From positions 2,355,793 through 2,397,164 of the forward strand of contig BFEA01000153.1 in the NCBI GenBank assembly GCA_003427395.1: a DNA stretch of 41,372 nucleotides, given 5' to 3'. This DNA comes from Chara braunii (taxonomy: Eukaryota; Streptophyta; Charophyceae; Charales; Characeae). The position numbers and the translations under genes were made by a program. Positions 9,843 through 20,406 of this stretch are shown here, in pieces (the first letter of the stretch is position 1; every line of letters starts with the position of its first letter). The notes beneath the pieces are model-generated. The model ran no database searches. It was given only the letters and a program-made list of their open reading frames with translations, and had not been told where the DNA came from.

Positions 9843-10838
9843 TTAGGCTTTGCCCGGCTACACTGGGCCTGAGACTGGAGCCCAGCCCAGTTTACTACCA
9901 AGTAGGCCCTACCCCCCAGTTAGTTACGTATGCTGGGACTCAGACTCGGACCGATAGGCAGTAGGGACTGCGTACTTGGTCCCAGACCCCAGCCTCAAGC
10001 GAAGACAAAAGATAGGAGGCTGTGGGCGAAGGGACATTCAGGCATTGACAACAGTGCAGCAAGACTGGAGCAGCGAGTGTGAGATGGTGTTTGGGTGATC
10101 AGGGAAGAGGAGGACAGTGGTGGGAACTGGCAGTACTTACCTGGTGTTGGCCGAGGAGCACTCAAGTGATCAGACTCTCAGCGACATTTGGCAAGAGGCT
10201 TGTAAACAGAGAGAGTGTGTGAGGGAGTATATCAGTTGGCATAGTAGGAGAGTACAAAAGGTAAACACATCATAGTAGCACTGCTACTTCGTTGTTGTAT
10301 TGATTATTGGAGGCAAGAAGAGGGCTTTCATTGTTAAGGAATTGTTGTGCCCTAGGCTTTGTAATTCTGTTTTCAACTCAGCTTGTTCATGATTGGCCTT
10401 CTGTGAGCTTTTGGGTCTTGAAAAGTTGTACAATCTCATTGGATGGTTCCTTGCAAAAAAATAGGGTTCCCTACAGTCTTATTGGTAGCCAAAAAACAAC
10501 AATCCATGAAATCCATGCAAGTCAAATGCAACCACCCAACTGCTTCAGGCCTAAGTCATTTCATGCAAGAAAATGTCAAGAACAAAATAAATAAGGAATG
10601 ACCTGATGTCAATCACTCATCCGCTGCTGCCCCCAATAAATCAGTGGAGATCGGTCTAACTGTCGGTCCTAAGACAAGAAGCAATGGAAAAAGAAGTGAT
10701 GTCATCCCAGGAAGTGAAATCTAACTAATCAATTGGATTTCAGGTTTGCATTTCAGGAGTGAACTTCAACAAAGGAAAGACAGGATGATAAGCTCAGTGC
10801 ATGCAAAACAGTTTATTCTGCCTTATTGACACTGAGCA
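9843..10838. other. No supported gene; possible LTR-like remnant
   Basis: About 1 kb upstream of a candidate host gene. CTTACCTGGTGTTGGC near 10138 resembles the CATACCTGGTATTGGC block of the B LTRs on the same strand, so 9843 to about 10300 may be a decayed LTR fragment. Nothing recognisable is seen from 10300 to 10838. Confidence 0.3.
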
Positions 10839-11426
10839 ATGGCTGATCTGCACAGTGAATGCACGGATGTACCGACTGTACAAACTGTGGAACAACAGGG
10901 AACACGGCAGGGCACCAACACATCCACAAAACTGCTGAACACACACTTGAGGCGCCTGAAGATGGAGGTGGTCCCACGAACAATCAGTTTGCGAGAGGGA
11001 TCCATCCAACAAATCACTGCCCGGCTTCTCAGGGCCCCAAATGACACAGTTTTCCTGTTTCCATCGCTTGCGGATACCTCCATCGGTATGTGCTGACTAC
11101 TTTGCAATAGCTATGCATTTATGTTTCATTATCATGGCTTGCTGAAAGTTTATGACAACATTGAGGATTCAACAAATATGTTCTGACAAGTGAATTCAAA
11201 ATATGTGTCTGGAAGTGCCAGCTGTTGCAAAGAGTCAGCCAGGCTACATGCCCAGTGGCTGACTGTCAGCATCAGCCTGACACAAGTGCACAATGAACTG
11301 CTCCTCTGCAAAAACGACAGGGAATCAGACAATAAGGGCATACCGTCTGTGTTGGGCAGAAACCCATCTGCGAATATGCGAGAACTGACGACACAATCAG
11401 ACATTTGGTTCAAGAAGAAAAACTAA
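10839..11426 (+). CDS. Candidate two-exon host gene, unknown function
   Basis: Exon 1 would run from an ATG at 10839 (in-frame stop just upstream at 10833) to 11085, ending in phase 1 before GTATGT. A 105-bp intron ends in TTCTGACAAG at 11190. Exon 2 resumes in the matching phase at 11191 and stops at TAA 11424-11426. The product would be about 160 residues, rich in Leu, Ser and Thr, without low-complexity runs or membrane segments. I do not recognise a family. It is the only stretch that looks like ordinary non-element coding sequence, and it could be the 3' end of a larger gene. The intron is predicted from splice-site shape and phase only. Confidence 0.3.
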
Positions 11427-11619
11427 ACCCGGTCATAACTCATCTCACAAGCTGTGAAGCTCTAGGAATACATGATTCATACAATGTTGAAACTTGATAC
11501 ATTATAATGTATGTCGCGCATCAGCAGAAGAACTCAATGCAGTTGCAATGATCAGTCACGGTCACTGTCAGAGAACTCTGTTCTTGCTTAGATTTCTCTG
11601 TCCGAGTGCTTTTGGCTTC

Positions 11620-12148
11620 TACGAGGATATGGCTCCTTGGCAGGCCTAAGGGGCCCCCTTTTTAAAGTGTGCCCGCCCTAAGTGAAGGCGGGCCTGACAA
11701 ATAACGAGAGGTCCATTGCTGTGAATTTCGTATTTGGGCTTAGGCAGTTGTGTCGCGTCAGTTGGTTGAGGGAACCCAGGCCACGACCAGCAAAACTTTC
11801 CACAGCAGCAGCAGAGGCCCAGCTACCTGGGGCCTACAGGAAGCTCCTGGGCACAGGCCCAGCCCAGCCAGGCCGCAGGCCAGGCCAGACTCTTTCCATA
11901 TAGGAAAGAGCTCGCTGCCTGGCAAGGCAGTCGGGCACTTGCTAGTTTGCGGCAGCGCTGCTGGAGTGGACGCTCGCAGGCTGCTGCTAGCGCTAGAGCA
12001 AGGTGCAAGCACATGTGGTCGTGTAGGAGGAAGGGCGCTGCTGCGGGCAGCGCCATGGCCCAGCTGCCATAGCTGGCTGGGGCTTGGACTTACAGCAAGC
12101 GGTAGTGGTGGTCTTCGTGAATGAGGGAGAAGACGTGGGTGCAAGACA

Positions 12149-12223
<75 letters not shown>

Positions 12224-12224
12224 N

Positions 12225-12290
<66 letters not shown>

Positions 12291-12641
12291 GGATGATGAC
12301 GTGAGGGCACATACCTGGTATTGGCTATAGTCTGCATTGGATGACATCTTCATGTATTTCAGTGGCTGCTGACATCAGCAATTGCATTGTCAATTCGTAG
12401 GCAGAGAGTAGCTGTGTTGGAGTAGCCTGGGCGCCGAGCGCCAAGTAGGGGGAAGGGCCTGGATTCTTATGTTGGTGATGACGAGAGTAAGCTCTCATTG
12501 ACATCCGGCTTCAGTGTTTCAATTTTCCATTGGTGTATTGTTGGTGCAATGCTGCGTTCTGGACACTGTGGGACTTTCTGTCTCTCAATGCGATGGTGCA
12601 ATCTGGATTCTGTCATCTCGCTATTGCTCATTTTCCTTGCA
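11620..12641 (+). repeat. 5' LTR of element B
   Basis: Homologous over its length to 19300-20406. It contains a central hairpin (11890-11910), a long GA tract with one N (12152-12288) and the end CCTTGCA at 12641. A 93-bp segment present in the 3' LTR (19484-19576) is absent here after 11803. Confidence 0.92.
12152..12288. repeat. GA microsatellite in 5' LTR of B
   Basis: About 68 GA units with an ambiguous base at 12224. The matching tract of the 3' LTR also holds one N, at 20014, so both lengths may be assembly estimates. Ser-Leu and Arg-Glu frames across it are artefacts. Confidence 0.97.
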
Positions 12642-12644
12642 ATT

Positions 12645-12656
12645 TGGTATCGGAGC
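12645..12656 (+). promoter_or_regulatory. Primer-binding site of element B
   Basis: TGGTATCGGAGC lies three bases after the LTR end and is followed by TGGTTC. This is where a host tRNA 3' end would prime minus-strand DNA. Confidence 0.9.
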
Positions 12657-12735
12657 TGGTTCAAACTACGCTTACTGGTTCTTCGCAATAGCTGTTCGGT
12701 GCTTCGCATGTGGAAGTGGGGCAGTGATAATGGTT

Positions 12736-14110
12736 AGGCGTTAAACGATAGGCGGCCCAGGGTCGTGTGGGCGCACCAGGAAGGCTATGCCATCCCTCAA
12801 CTGTTGCTGTAGCTCATCATGAAGAGCATCTGCTTGTAAGATCTCATAATCTTCCGGCGTGAGTTGAGACTGTTGGCTGACTTGCGAGCCAACAGACTGA
12901 CTAGTGGAAACTTGGGAGTAACCCTGACTGATACCTGATGACAAGGCCTGAGACGAGGTCTGTGACATAGTAGAGGCGGTAGCCATGGCTGCATTGGCGT
13001 TGGCTCTAGCGCCTGCTTCTACAACTGCTGCTAGTGCCCTTTCAGCTCTGGTTGTTGCTGTCGTAGCCCTCTGTAATGTCATCCTCTCCTTGGCTTCCCT
13101 CCGCAGCCTCCTTTCCTCTCCCTGGCCTAATTCCAGGAAAGTAGACTGAGTGCAGTCCTACGAGTAACTCTAAGGCCATCCACTAATCGTTCCTCCTCCT
13201 CACCGCTATCTTCTCCACTGATGAGCTACAGTGGTGTGTGATCTAAACTAGAATCCACACTGAATCCTACCTCAGCATGACATTCAACCGTCTAATAATA
13301 AACAACTAATTTCGGTCAGCCCGGAGGAACGTAGTGAAATGGTAATCAGAAATCAATGTCAGATCCTAAAGGTAATTCTATTTCTATTTTTAAATTATTC
13401 TAAAACAGATTGCAATGCAGCAAAGAATAGCTTATCCTATCTGCAGCTGTATGTTAGTTGTCAACCAAGTCCGTACAACTAAATAATCAAAAATAAAAAC
13501 AAATCACCTGTGGAGATGCATGCTGGATGGAAATTTGTCTAATAAGTCCAGCGGCGAACAATTGACAGAATCTTCCTTCCCCCGTATCCCTCTTGAGTAG
13601 TCACTTATGTCGACGTCCTGAAATATTTATAGACGGTCTGGTGAGCGTCTCTTATAGGGCTGGCATGCCCAGCATGACCTCTAACAACGCAGCGAGCAGA
13701 ACCGAGGACTTGCGGCAAAGCATGCATGTACTAGTCCCAGCGGGTTGGCATGGTGACCGTGACCCAAGTGCTTTGTCTAGGGCCCTTCAGAGGCTTTGCC
13801 CGTCTCCCACCAGCTTGCTGCCCAGGAAGAATGTCGACTCTCAAGGTTGAGCGCTCGCGACACCTCACATCAAGAGGACTCTCAAGACGGAACTCACTTC
13901 CTCAAGGTAAGAAGGAATGAAGAGGGTAGATAAGGATGAGAGCAACGTACCTCATAATGTTGCTCCCAACCACAGATTTCTCACCAGCAGCCTGACGTGC
14001 ATTTATGATGACCGGTCTTTGCCTTGGCACAACAAGCAGCGAAGTGCAGTTCCACCTCGGCTTAAATGCCACATCAGCCAGTTCTCATCATCTAGTGTAC
14101 ACCCCAACGT
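12736..14110 (-). other. Inverted leader plus gag-N block inside element B
   Basis: This block runs opposite to the rest of B. Its minus-strand frame 13082-12741 (Ala/Ser/Gln-rich, starting MTLQRATTATTRAERALAAV) resembles the minus-strand gag-N of element D at 40682-40275. Its right end (13900-14110) matches the G leader at 8395-8600. 13480-13600 matches the D leader near 40960-41080, with shared AATCAAAATAAAAA, GATGCATG and CCCCCGTATCC-like words. The B gag coiled coil resumes on + at about 14150. Confidence 0.65.
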
Positions 14111-14139
14111 CAAGAAGATTTAAACAAAAAAATAAATAT

Positions 14140-14437
14140 TGACAGAAGGGCAAAGGCTAGAATGAGGAAAGTCGAACTAGGAGCTAGGATGCAGGAGTTA
14201 AGAGAACTAGAAGCACTAGAGGAGTCAACCCTGGATCTTGCGGTCAGGTCGTTGCGACATACACTGCTTTGTGTGGCTGAAACACGGGTAGTGCAGCATG
14301 AAGTGTTGGCCGAGCTAGTGGCCGACCAGAATCACATTATGGCAGCACTGCAGGCTCCTTGTCCTTTGATGAGACAGCGACAGTACTATGTAGCTCCCCC
14401 TTCGGTTGCGGGTCCAAGGTGGCGTCGTCGCCGGTAG
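14140..14437 (+). pseudogene. gag coiled-coil segment (element B)
   Basis: The + frame from about 14162 encodes a charged helical stretch (ELGARMQELRELEALEESTLD) followed by a second helix ending in NHIMAALQ. It aligns with D gag at about 40220-40040 (STLDNTTKIMKAS... and LNQILSAMH). It would help gag assemble. The preceding gag-N lies in the inverted block, so this copy cannot be translated as an intact gag. Confidence 0.6.
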
Positions 14438-14659
14438 GGCCCTCTTTCTCTCCCATGTTTGGTATTCTTGTCACAAGTGGTGCAACAACAATTAGTGGTC
14501 AGGTCCTTAGTACTTCTCCCCTACCATCAGTGACGGTGGCAGCCACAGTACCGCCGTCAAGATAGTCCCAGGTTAGCCTGCAGCAACCTGTTCCAAGGGC
14601 TACGCAGCCACTGCAGCAATCACCTGGGCCAATCCAACCCATGTAGTGGATGCCCAAGA

Positions 14660-15664
14660 TTTCCTTGTGAAGTCCTAAGCCCTTCTCTGGCGACAAGAAG
14701 AAGGAAGAGGACCTAGACACCTGGGTGAGGACTGTGCCTACATATGTGAGGCACAAGCTCACAAGGCCAGAGCAGGAAGTTATAGTTGCTTCTTCCTTTT
14801 TAGAAGGTTTTGCAGCCCGATGGCTAAACGGTCTAGTGCAACAACAGGGCTATGGTCAAGACTTCGATGGCTAGGCCCAGACCCGAACATTGGAAGACTT
14901 CGTACGGACCGTGTACAATAGGTGGGATGACCCTCAAGTCTCAGAAGGCCACTGACGCATTGGTTAGTCTCGGTTCCAAACGGTACCGGTCAGTGCGGGA
15001 AGTCACAGACATCGTTGATCGTCTGATTGTAGTGTCCGACGTGCGTTATGAACCTCAAGTGCTCCTCACAGCTTATCTGTGATGTCTACCCAAAGACGTC
15101 AAGAACAAGCTGGTGGATGCGGCCAACATCGATGTCCATAACTTCTCTCCTTTCAGCAAGAAGGGCTTAGACATAGAGGCCAAACTTAGGACCGCACAGC
15201 AGGGACCAGTGGATGGTAGGAAGAAGAAGTTTCCCCAAGATTGGAGGAAGAAGGGCACTCTCATGTTCGTCTACCACGATGATCAGGCAAGTGAGATTGA
15301 CGACTTCCCTGACAACGAGGAAGACACAAAGCACGATGGGGCTAGTCAGACTTTAGATGGGGGAGTCGTAGCTCCAATCAACGAAAAGGCTAAGGGGACC
15401 GGGAAGGAGAAGGTAGGCCGGTCTAAGGGTCAAGGCGACCAAGGAACACTAGTCAGGGTGAAACTTGGTTTAGATTACGAGGTTTGGAGGGACCGAGTTG
15501 CTAGGGTCACGTGTCTTGACTGTGGCAACTATGGCCACACGTCTAGAACTTGCCGAGGCAAGAAGGTCACAACGAAGGTAGCCGCCCCTACAATGGTGGG
15601 CTTACCTTCGAACTTTGTTGGTGCATCTGCGAGCTCTTCGCAGGTAAACACCTCGGGCCAGTAG
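14660..15664 (+). pseudogene. gag capsid core and CCHC knuckle (element B)
   Basis: Across several frames this matches D gag: FSGDKK...LDTWVRTVPTYV, SFLEGFAARWLNGLV, LEDFVRTVYNRW, and then an open frame from 15113 to 15664. That frame carries a knuckle CLDCGNYGHTSRTC at 15511-15552 preceded by a basic linker. Stops and frameshifts lie between 14870 and 15110. Capsid and nucleocapsid roles follow from the family. The frame ends TAG at 15662-15664 and overlaps the protease frame, which lies in the -1 phase. Confidence 0.85.
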
Positions 15665-16383
15665 GAGTTTTAGCTGCTCTTACCTATGCTGAAGTGGTAA
15701 CGTTGCCTTCCCCACTTCAGGCATTGGCCAAGGCTATTGACTCAGTTATCACCCCACATACACATATAGACCCATCGATGCTTTGTTCGAGAGATGTGTC
15801 TAAGTCCTTAGAGGAGTTACAAGCTAAGTGGTCATGGAAGGACCCTAGAGACTCATGGGCGATGAGTATTAAAGGTCCTAAAGGTGGACATTTTGTGGTA
15901 GAGGTTGATGTAGGTGGCCGCAAAGTGGGTGCCTTCACAGACATAGGCTTTACACGAAATTTCATCACTCGTGCTTGTGTGGATAGGCTGAGCTTAGGGG
16001 ACCAAGTGCAGCGGCTGAATAGATCTGTAACATCCACTTTAGCCAACAAGCACCAGATGGTTGTACAAGACTATGTGAAGGACGCAGTTTGCACCTTCTT
16101 CCATGGAGGAGGGGAACTGAGATACAAGATCTCGTTCCTTGTTAGCGACGAGCTGCCATTTGATATGTTGCTAGGCATGTACTACCTCGAGGTTGCTCAA
16201 CCTCAATTTGACTGGGATAGGAAAGTGATGATTCACAAGTTACCTAATGGAAGGACCGTTAGACTGCAGAAGTTTAAGGCTAGCAGGCTAGTGGAGAGCT
16301 ATGGGTGCATGTGTTCATCTTCTTTCTACAACTGCTATAAACAGAATCGCGAGGAGGGCATGTACCTAGTCTTTGTCTCTTAG
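15550..16383 (+). pseudogene. Aspartic protease region of pol (element B)
   Basis: A 277-codon open frame in the -1 phase relative to gag. FVVEVDVGGRKVGAFTDIGFTRNFI contains the active-site loop as DIG instead of D[ST]G. LPFDMLLGMYYLEVAQPQFDWD is the conserved second half of the domain. After it comes a linker (NCYKQNREEGMYLVFVS), then a TAG at 16381 before KGEAVKSPPKIEAVVEQYPDLF, the usual lead-in to RT. The start Met at 15550 is not the true start; the protein would be made by frameshifting from gag. Confidence 0.88.
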
Positions 16384-17330
16384 AAAGGGGAGGCTGTTAA
16401 ATCACCCCCAAAGATAGAAGCAGTCGTTGAGCAATATCCAGACCTTTTTGAGGAGCCCAGTGGTGTGGTAGAAAGGGAGGTGGTTCATGCAATAGAGGCC
16501 GTCCCCAGTAGCAAAGTACCTAAAGGACGAATCTATATGATGTCTCCTGCAAAGTTAGATGAGCTCCGCCACCAGCTCAAAGAGCTCACAGAGGAGGGAT
16601 GAATTCGGCCTAGTACCTCCCCTTATGGTGCACTTGTCCTATTCGTTCCTAAGAAGGGGGGTACCCTAAGGATGTGCATTGATTATAGAGGCCTCAATGC
16701 CATCACCGTAAAGAATCTGGAGCCCCTACCCCGCATCGACGACCTCTTGGATAGAGTGCAGGGATGTCGTTACTTCACAAGGATAGACTTGAAGTCCGGA
16801 TACCACCCTATTGCCATTAGGCCTAAGGATCAGCACAAAACCGCTTTTCAGACCAGGCACTGTCTGCACGAGTTTGTGGTCATGCCTTTTGGTCTATGCA
16901 ATGCCCCCGGGACATTCCAACACCTAATGAACCGGATTTTTCATGAGTACTAAGACAAGTTTATCATCGTGTACCTCGACGATATTCTTATCTTCAGTAA
17001 GATTGTAAAGGAGCACGCTGAGCACGTGAAAACAGTGCTAGATCTCCTACGACAACACCAGTACAAGTTTAACTTGGAGAAATGTGAATTTGGTCGCACC
17101 AAGATCCGGTATCTGGATCATGAAATTTTCGGGGACGGTTTGAGGTCAAATGATGCCAAGGTGGCCAGCATACGTAACTGGCCCAGACCTCAGTCTGTGA
17201 CTAAGGTGAGGTCATTCTTGGGGATGACAGACTACCATAGACCATTTGTGAAAAACTACAGCACTATAGCATCCCCATTAACTGAGCTCACATGCCTTGA
17301 CACCCCTTAGGAGTGGACAAAAGAGTGCGA
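16384..17330 (+). pseudogene. Reverse transcriptase (element B)
   Basis: The ordered motifs are [79 protein letters not shown] and FLGMTDYHRPFVKNYS. The catalytic YLDD is intact. In-frame stops at about 16600 (TGA) and 16951 (TAA) and another at about 17308 break the polyprotein. The DDLLDR and [10 protein letters not shown] wording closely matches element C, so B and C are sister copies. Confidence 0.93.
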
Positions 17331-17830
17331 GGTAGCCTTCAAGAAACTAAAGAATGCCCTAACACACTACAAAGTCCTTAAACTGCCTGATCCTTAGCAA
17401 CCCTTTGTAGTAACCATTGACGCCAGCCAATACGGAATTGGCGCAGTCCTTGCGCAAAAGGAGGGGAAAAAGTTAAGGCCCATCGAGTATATGAGTAAAG
17501 AGATGTCGTCTCATAAATTAGCTAAGTCCACATATGAGCGTGAACTTTATGCCCTCTACCGAGTGCTGGTCCACTGGAGACATTATCTCCTTGCAGATTT
17601 TTGTATGTGAGATCTGACCATGAGACTTTGCGCTACACCGCATGTGCTCTCTGACGCACTAAAGAGATGGATTCAAGTTATAGACATGTATGATTTCCAA
17701 CTTGATCCTCTCAAAGGAGAGTACAATAAAGTGGTTGATGCACTATCGCCTAGGGCAGACTATCTGGGCGCGCTAGTGACTGGGTTTGGGATATCTGAAG
17801 ATGTAACTCGATCTATGGCGGAAGCCTATC
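17330..17830 (+). pseudogene. RNase H domain (element B)
   Basis: It reads KLPDP, a stop at 17396, then PFVVTIDASQYGIGAVLAQKEG, LRPIEYMSKEMSS, STYERELYALYRVLVHWRHYL and LSDALKRWIQVIDMYDF. These are the motifs of a gypsy RNase H including the first catalytic Asp (TIDAS) and the Glu (YERELYAL). A frame break near 17608 removes the usual HQTL stretch. It would degrade the RNA strand of the RNA:DNA hybrid. Confidence 0.88.
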
Positions 17831-18690
17831 AAGAGGACACAATTTTCTCTGAGATCATTCGCAAACTGGAAGCGAAAGATAAAACCATTTCCGATGAGTT
17901 TGTGTTAGTTGAAGGGTTGTTGTTCCTTGAGAAAGCAGGGAATAAAAGACTTTGTGTACCTACTAGGGAGTCTTTACGTAGTTTATTTCTAGGTGATTGT
18001 CATGACGCAGCAGGTCGTTTTGGATTTAAAAAGACTTCAGCTAACTTGGTATAGAAATTTTGGTGGCCCACAATGATAGATGATGTCAAAAAGTATGTAG
18101 AGACTTGCCAGGTTTCTCAATGTGGCACACCTAGGACACAAGCACTGCTTGGGCTGCTCAAGCCATTGCCTATTCCTGCTGATCCCGACCAGAGTGTGTC
18201 CATGGATTTCATGGATACTCTTGTGACCACCATGAGCGGGAAAAGACACATCTTTGTCATTGTAGACAGATTTATCAAGTATTTTGGACAACTGGGTACG
18301 CGACTTTGGTCTTCCTAGGTCTATTGTAAGCGATAGGGATGTCAGATTCACTAGTGAACTGTGGCAATCCACAGCCCAGCAGATGGGCACCCGACTGCAA
18401 ATGACATTAGGGAACCAACCTGAGTCAAATGGCAAGGTGGAACAGATGAACCGAGTAGTGCAACACCTGCTTCGGCATGACATAAAGCCAAGTCAGCATG
18501 ATTGGGACGAGAAATTGCCTCTCGTCGCCAGCTTGTACAACAACGTTGTGCATAGCACTACTGGCACGACTCCCAACCAACTGCATCTTGGTTGGAAGTC
18601 CAGATCCGCCCTAGATTTCCTACTACCTGAAAATCAACCATTTGCAGCACCTGGCAGCACCTGGCAGCATAGAGTTTGCTAATAAGTATG
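17830..18690 (+). pseudogene. Integrase, zinc-binding and catalytic core (element B)
   Basis: The zinc-binding region (CHDAAGRFGFKKTSANLV, stop, KFWWP...CQVSQC) has His and Cys positions altered relative to the HHCC pattern seen in relatives. The core keeps VSMDFMDTLVT, IVSDRDVRFTSELW and NQPESNGKVEQMN, the D,D,E positions. About 20 residues present in element C between the KY of DRFTKY and FMDNWV are deleted near 18281, shifting frame. GCAGCACCTG is duplicated near 18645-18665 with another shift. Confidence 0.88.
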
Positions 18691-19262
18691 AACAGATGTT
18701 GCAACAGGTTGTAGACGATATTAAGAAAGCTCAAGATGCTATGGTGGCATCTGAGAACAAGCACAGGCGACCATCTGAGTTTCACATAGGAGAGCGAGTA
18801 TGGGTCAAGTCATCTGAACTGGGTCAACAGTTGGGAATCTCACGAATGTCGCAGTATTTCGGTCCATGGGAGGTCCTCAATATAGTTGGGGATCAGATAG
18901 ATGGACCCTCCTATGTAATTTGCATCCCTGCTCACTTATGCACACACCCAGTCTCTCATGCCTCCAAGCTTGCACCTTTTGCAGAAACAACCCAGTTCCT
19001 TTCCATACGATCAATGTTGGCCCCAACCATGGATGGCGAAGTCGACATCGACGAAATCGTGGAGCACAGAGTGATGCCTGTGCCTAAACCTCCCGGCAGA
19101 TGCCGACCTCCAAAGCCAAGGATGCAGTATCGTGTCAGATTCAGACACCATATTGATCCAAGTGAAGACTGGTGGTTTACCAGAGAAGAACTCCAGCAAA
19201 CACCTCCCCAAGTGATTGCAAGATATGAGAAAGGACTCAAGGGGAAGATCCCTGCAGACTAA
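18690..19262 (+). pseudogene. Integrase C-terminus and chromodomain (element B)
   Basis: The open frame covers the GPY/F-like region (GERVWVKSSELG, YFGPWEVLNIVG, YVICIPAHLCTHPVSHASKLAPF). It ends with VDIDEIVEHRVMPVPK...YRVRFRHHIDPSEDWWFTREELQ, which fits a chromodomain: EIVEHR strand, YRVRF strand, WWFTREEL and a final helix QVIARYEKGLKG. In chromoviruses this domain guides integration to marked chromatin. The stop is TAA at 19260-19262, 27 bp before the polypurine tract. This is the best preserved part of B. Confidence 0.88.
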
Positions 19263-19288
19263 AGGACTTCTCAGGGGACTATCGAAGT

Positions 19289-19299
19289 AAAGGAGGGAA
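19289..19299 (+). promoter_or_regulatory. Polypurine tract of element B
   Basis: AAAGGAGGGAA lies immediately before the 3' LTR start TGTTAGG at 19300. It is the primer for plus-strand DNA. Confidence 0.9.
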
Positions 19300-19935
19300 T
19301 GTTAGGATATGGCTCCTCGGCAGGCCTAAGGGGCCCCCTTTTTAAAGTGTGCCCGCCCTAAGTGAAGGCGGGCCTGACAAATCACGAGAGGCCCATTGCT
19401 GTCAATTTCGTATTTGGGTTCATGTAGTTGTGTCGTGTCAGTTGGTTGAGGGAACCCGGGCCACGACCAGCAAAACTTTCCACGGCCTTCTAGGCCTTTT
19501 CTGAAAAGCAGGCCATGGGCCACATCTGCAGCAATATACACAGGTAGTTGGGAGGCGTAACCGAACGAGGCCCAACAGCAGCAGCAGAGGCCCAGCTACC
19601 TGGGGCCTGCCGAAAGCTTCTGGGCACAGGCCCAGCCCAACCAGGCCCGCAGGCCATGCCAGACTCTTTCCATATAGGAAAGAGCTCGCTGCTTGGCAAG
19701 GCAGTCGGGCACTTGCTAATTTGCGGCAGCGCTGCTGGAGAGGATGCTCGTGGACTGCAGCTAACGCTAGAGCAATGTGCAAGCACGTGCGGTCGTGTAG
19801 GAGGAAGGGCGCTGCTGCGGGCAGCACCATAGCCCAGCTGCCATAGCTGGCTGGGGCTTGGACGTACAGCAAGCGATAGTGGTGATCTTCGTGAATGAGG
19901 GAGAAGACGTGGGTGCAAGACAACGGAGAGAGAGA

Positions 19936-20013
<78 letters not shown>

Positions 20014-20014
20014 N

Positions 20015-20055
<41 letters not shown>

Positions 20056-20406
20056 GGATGATGAAGTGAGGGCACATACCTGGTATTGGCGATAGTCTCC
20101 ATTGGGCGACATCTTCATGTACCTCGGTGGCTGCTGACGTCAACAGTTGCATTGTCAATTCGTAGGCAGATAGTAGTTGTGTGGGAGTAGCCTGGGCGTC
20201 GAGTGCCAAGTAGGGGGAAGGGCCTGAATTCTTATGTTGGTGATGACAAGAGTAAACTCTAATTGACATTCGGTTTCAGTATTTCGATTCTCCATTGGTG
20301 CAATATTGGTGCAATGTTGCGTTCTGGACACTGTGGGACTTTCTGGCTTTCAATGTGATGGCGCAATCTGGATTCTGTCATCTCGCTATTGCTCATTTTC
20401 CTTGCA
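19300..20406 (+). repeat. 3' LTR of element B
   Basis: TGTTAGGATATGG to CCTTGCA, 1107 bp. It matches the 5' LTR but has an extra 93 bp (19484-19576) and a shorter GA tract. The hairpin CTCTTTCC/GGAAAGAG is at 19664-19684. Frames across it are not genes. Confidence 0.92.
19926..20052. repeat. GA microsatellite in 3' LTR of B
   Basis: A GA tract interrupted by one T (about 19950) and an ambiguous base at 20014. Confidence 0.97.

Larger units (their letters stand above)
11620..20406 (+). mobile_element. Ty3/gypsy chromovirus B, full length but degenerate
   Basis: Two related LTRs (11620-12641 and 19300-20406) flank PBS, gag, protease, RT, RNase H, integrase, chromodomain and polypurine tract in gypsy order. 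Multiple stops and frameshifts make it non-autonomous today. The first ~185 aligned LTR bases differ at roughly ten positions by eye, so the insertion is old. No clear target-site duplication is visible: GCTTC precedes the 5' LTR and CTTGC follows the 3' LTR. The 5' LTR start is altered (TACGAGGATAT versus TGTTAGGATAT). Confidence 0.93.

Noticed and set aside
11620-11625. Target-site duplication for element B
   Set aside because: GCTTC and CTTGC do not match, and the 5' LTR terminus is altered.
12084-12353. Ser-Leu and Arg-Glu open frames across the GA tract
   Set aside because: Pure translation of a dinucleotide repeat inside an LTR; the same holds for 19858-20118.
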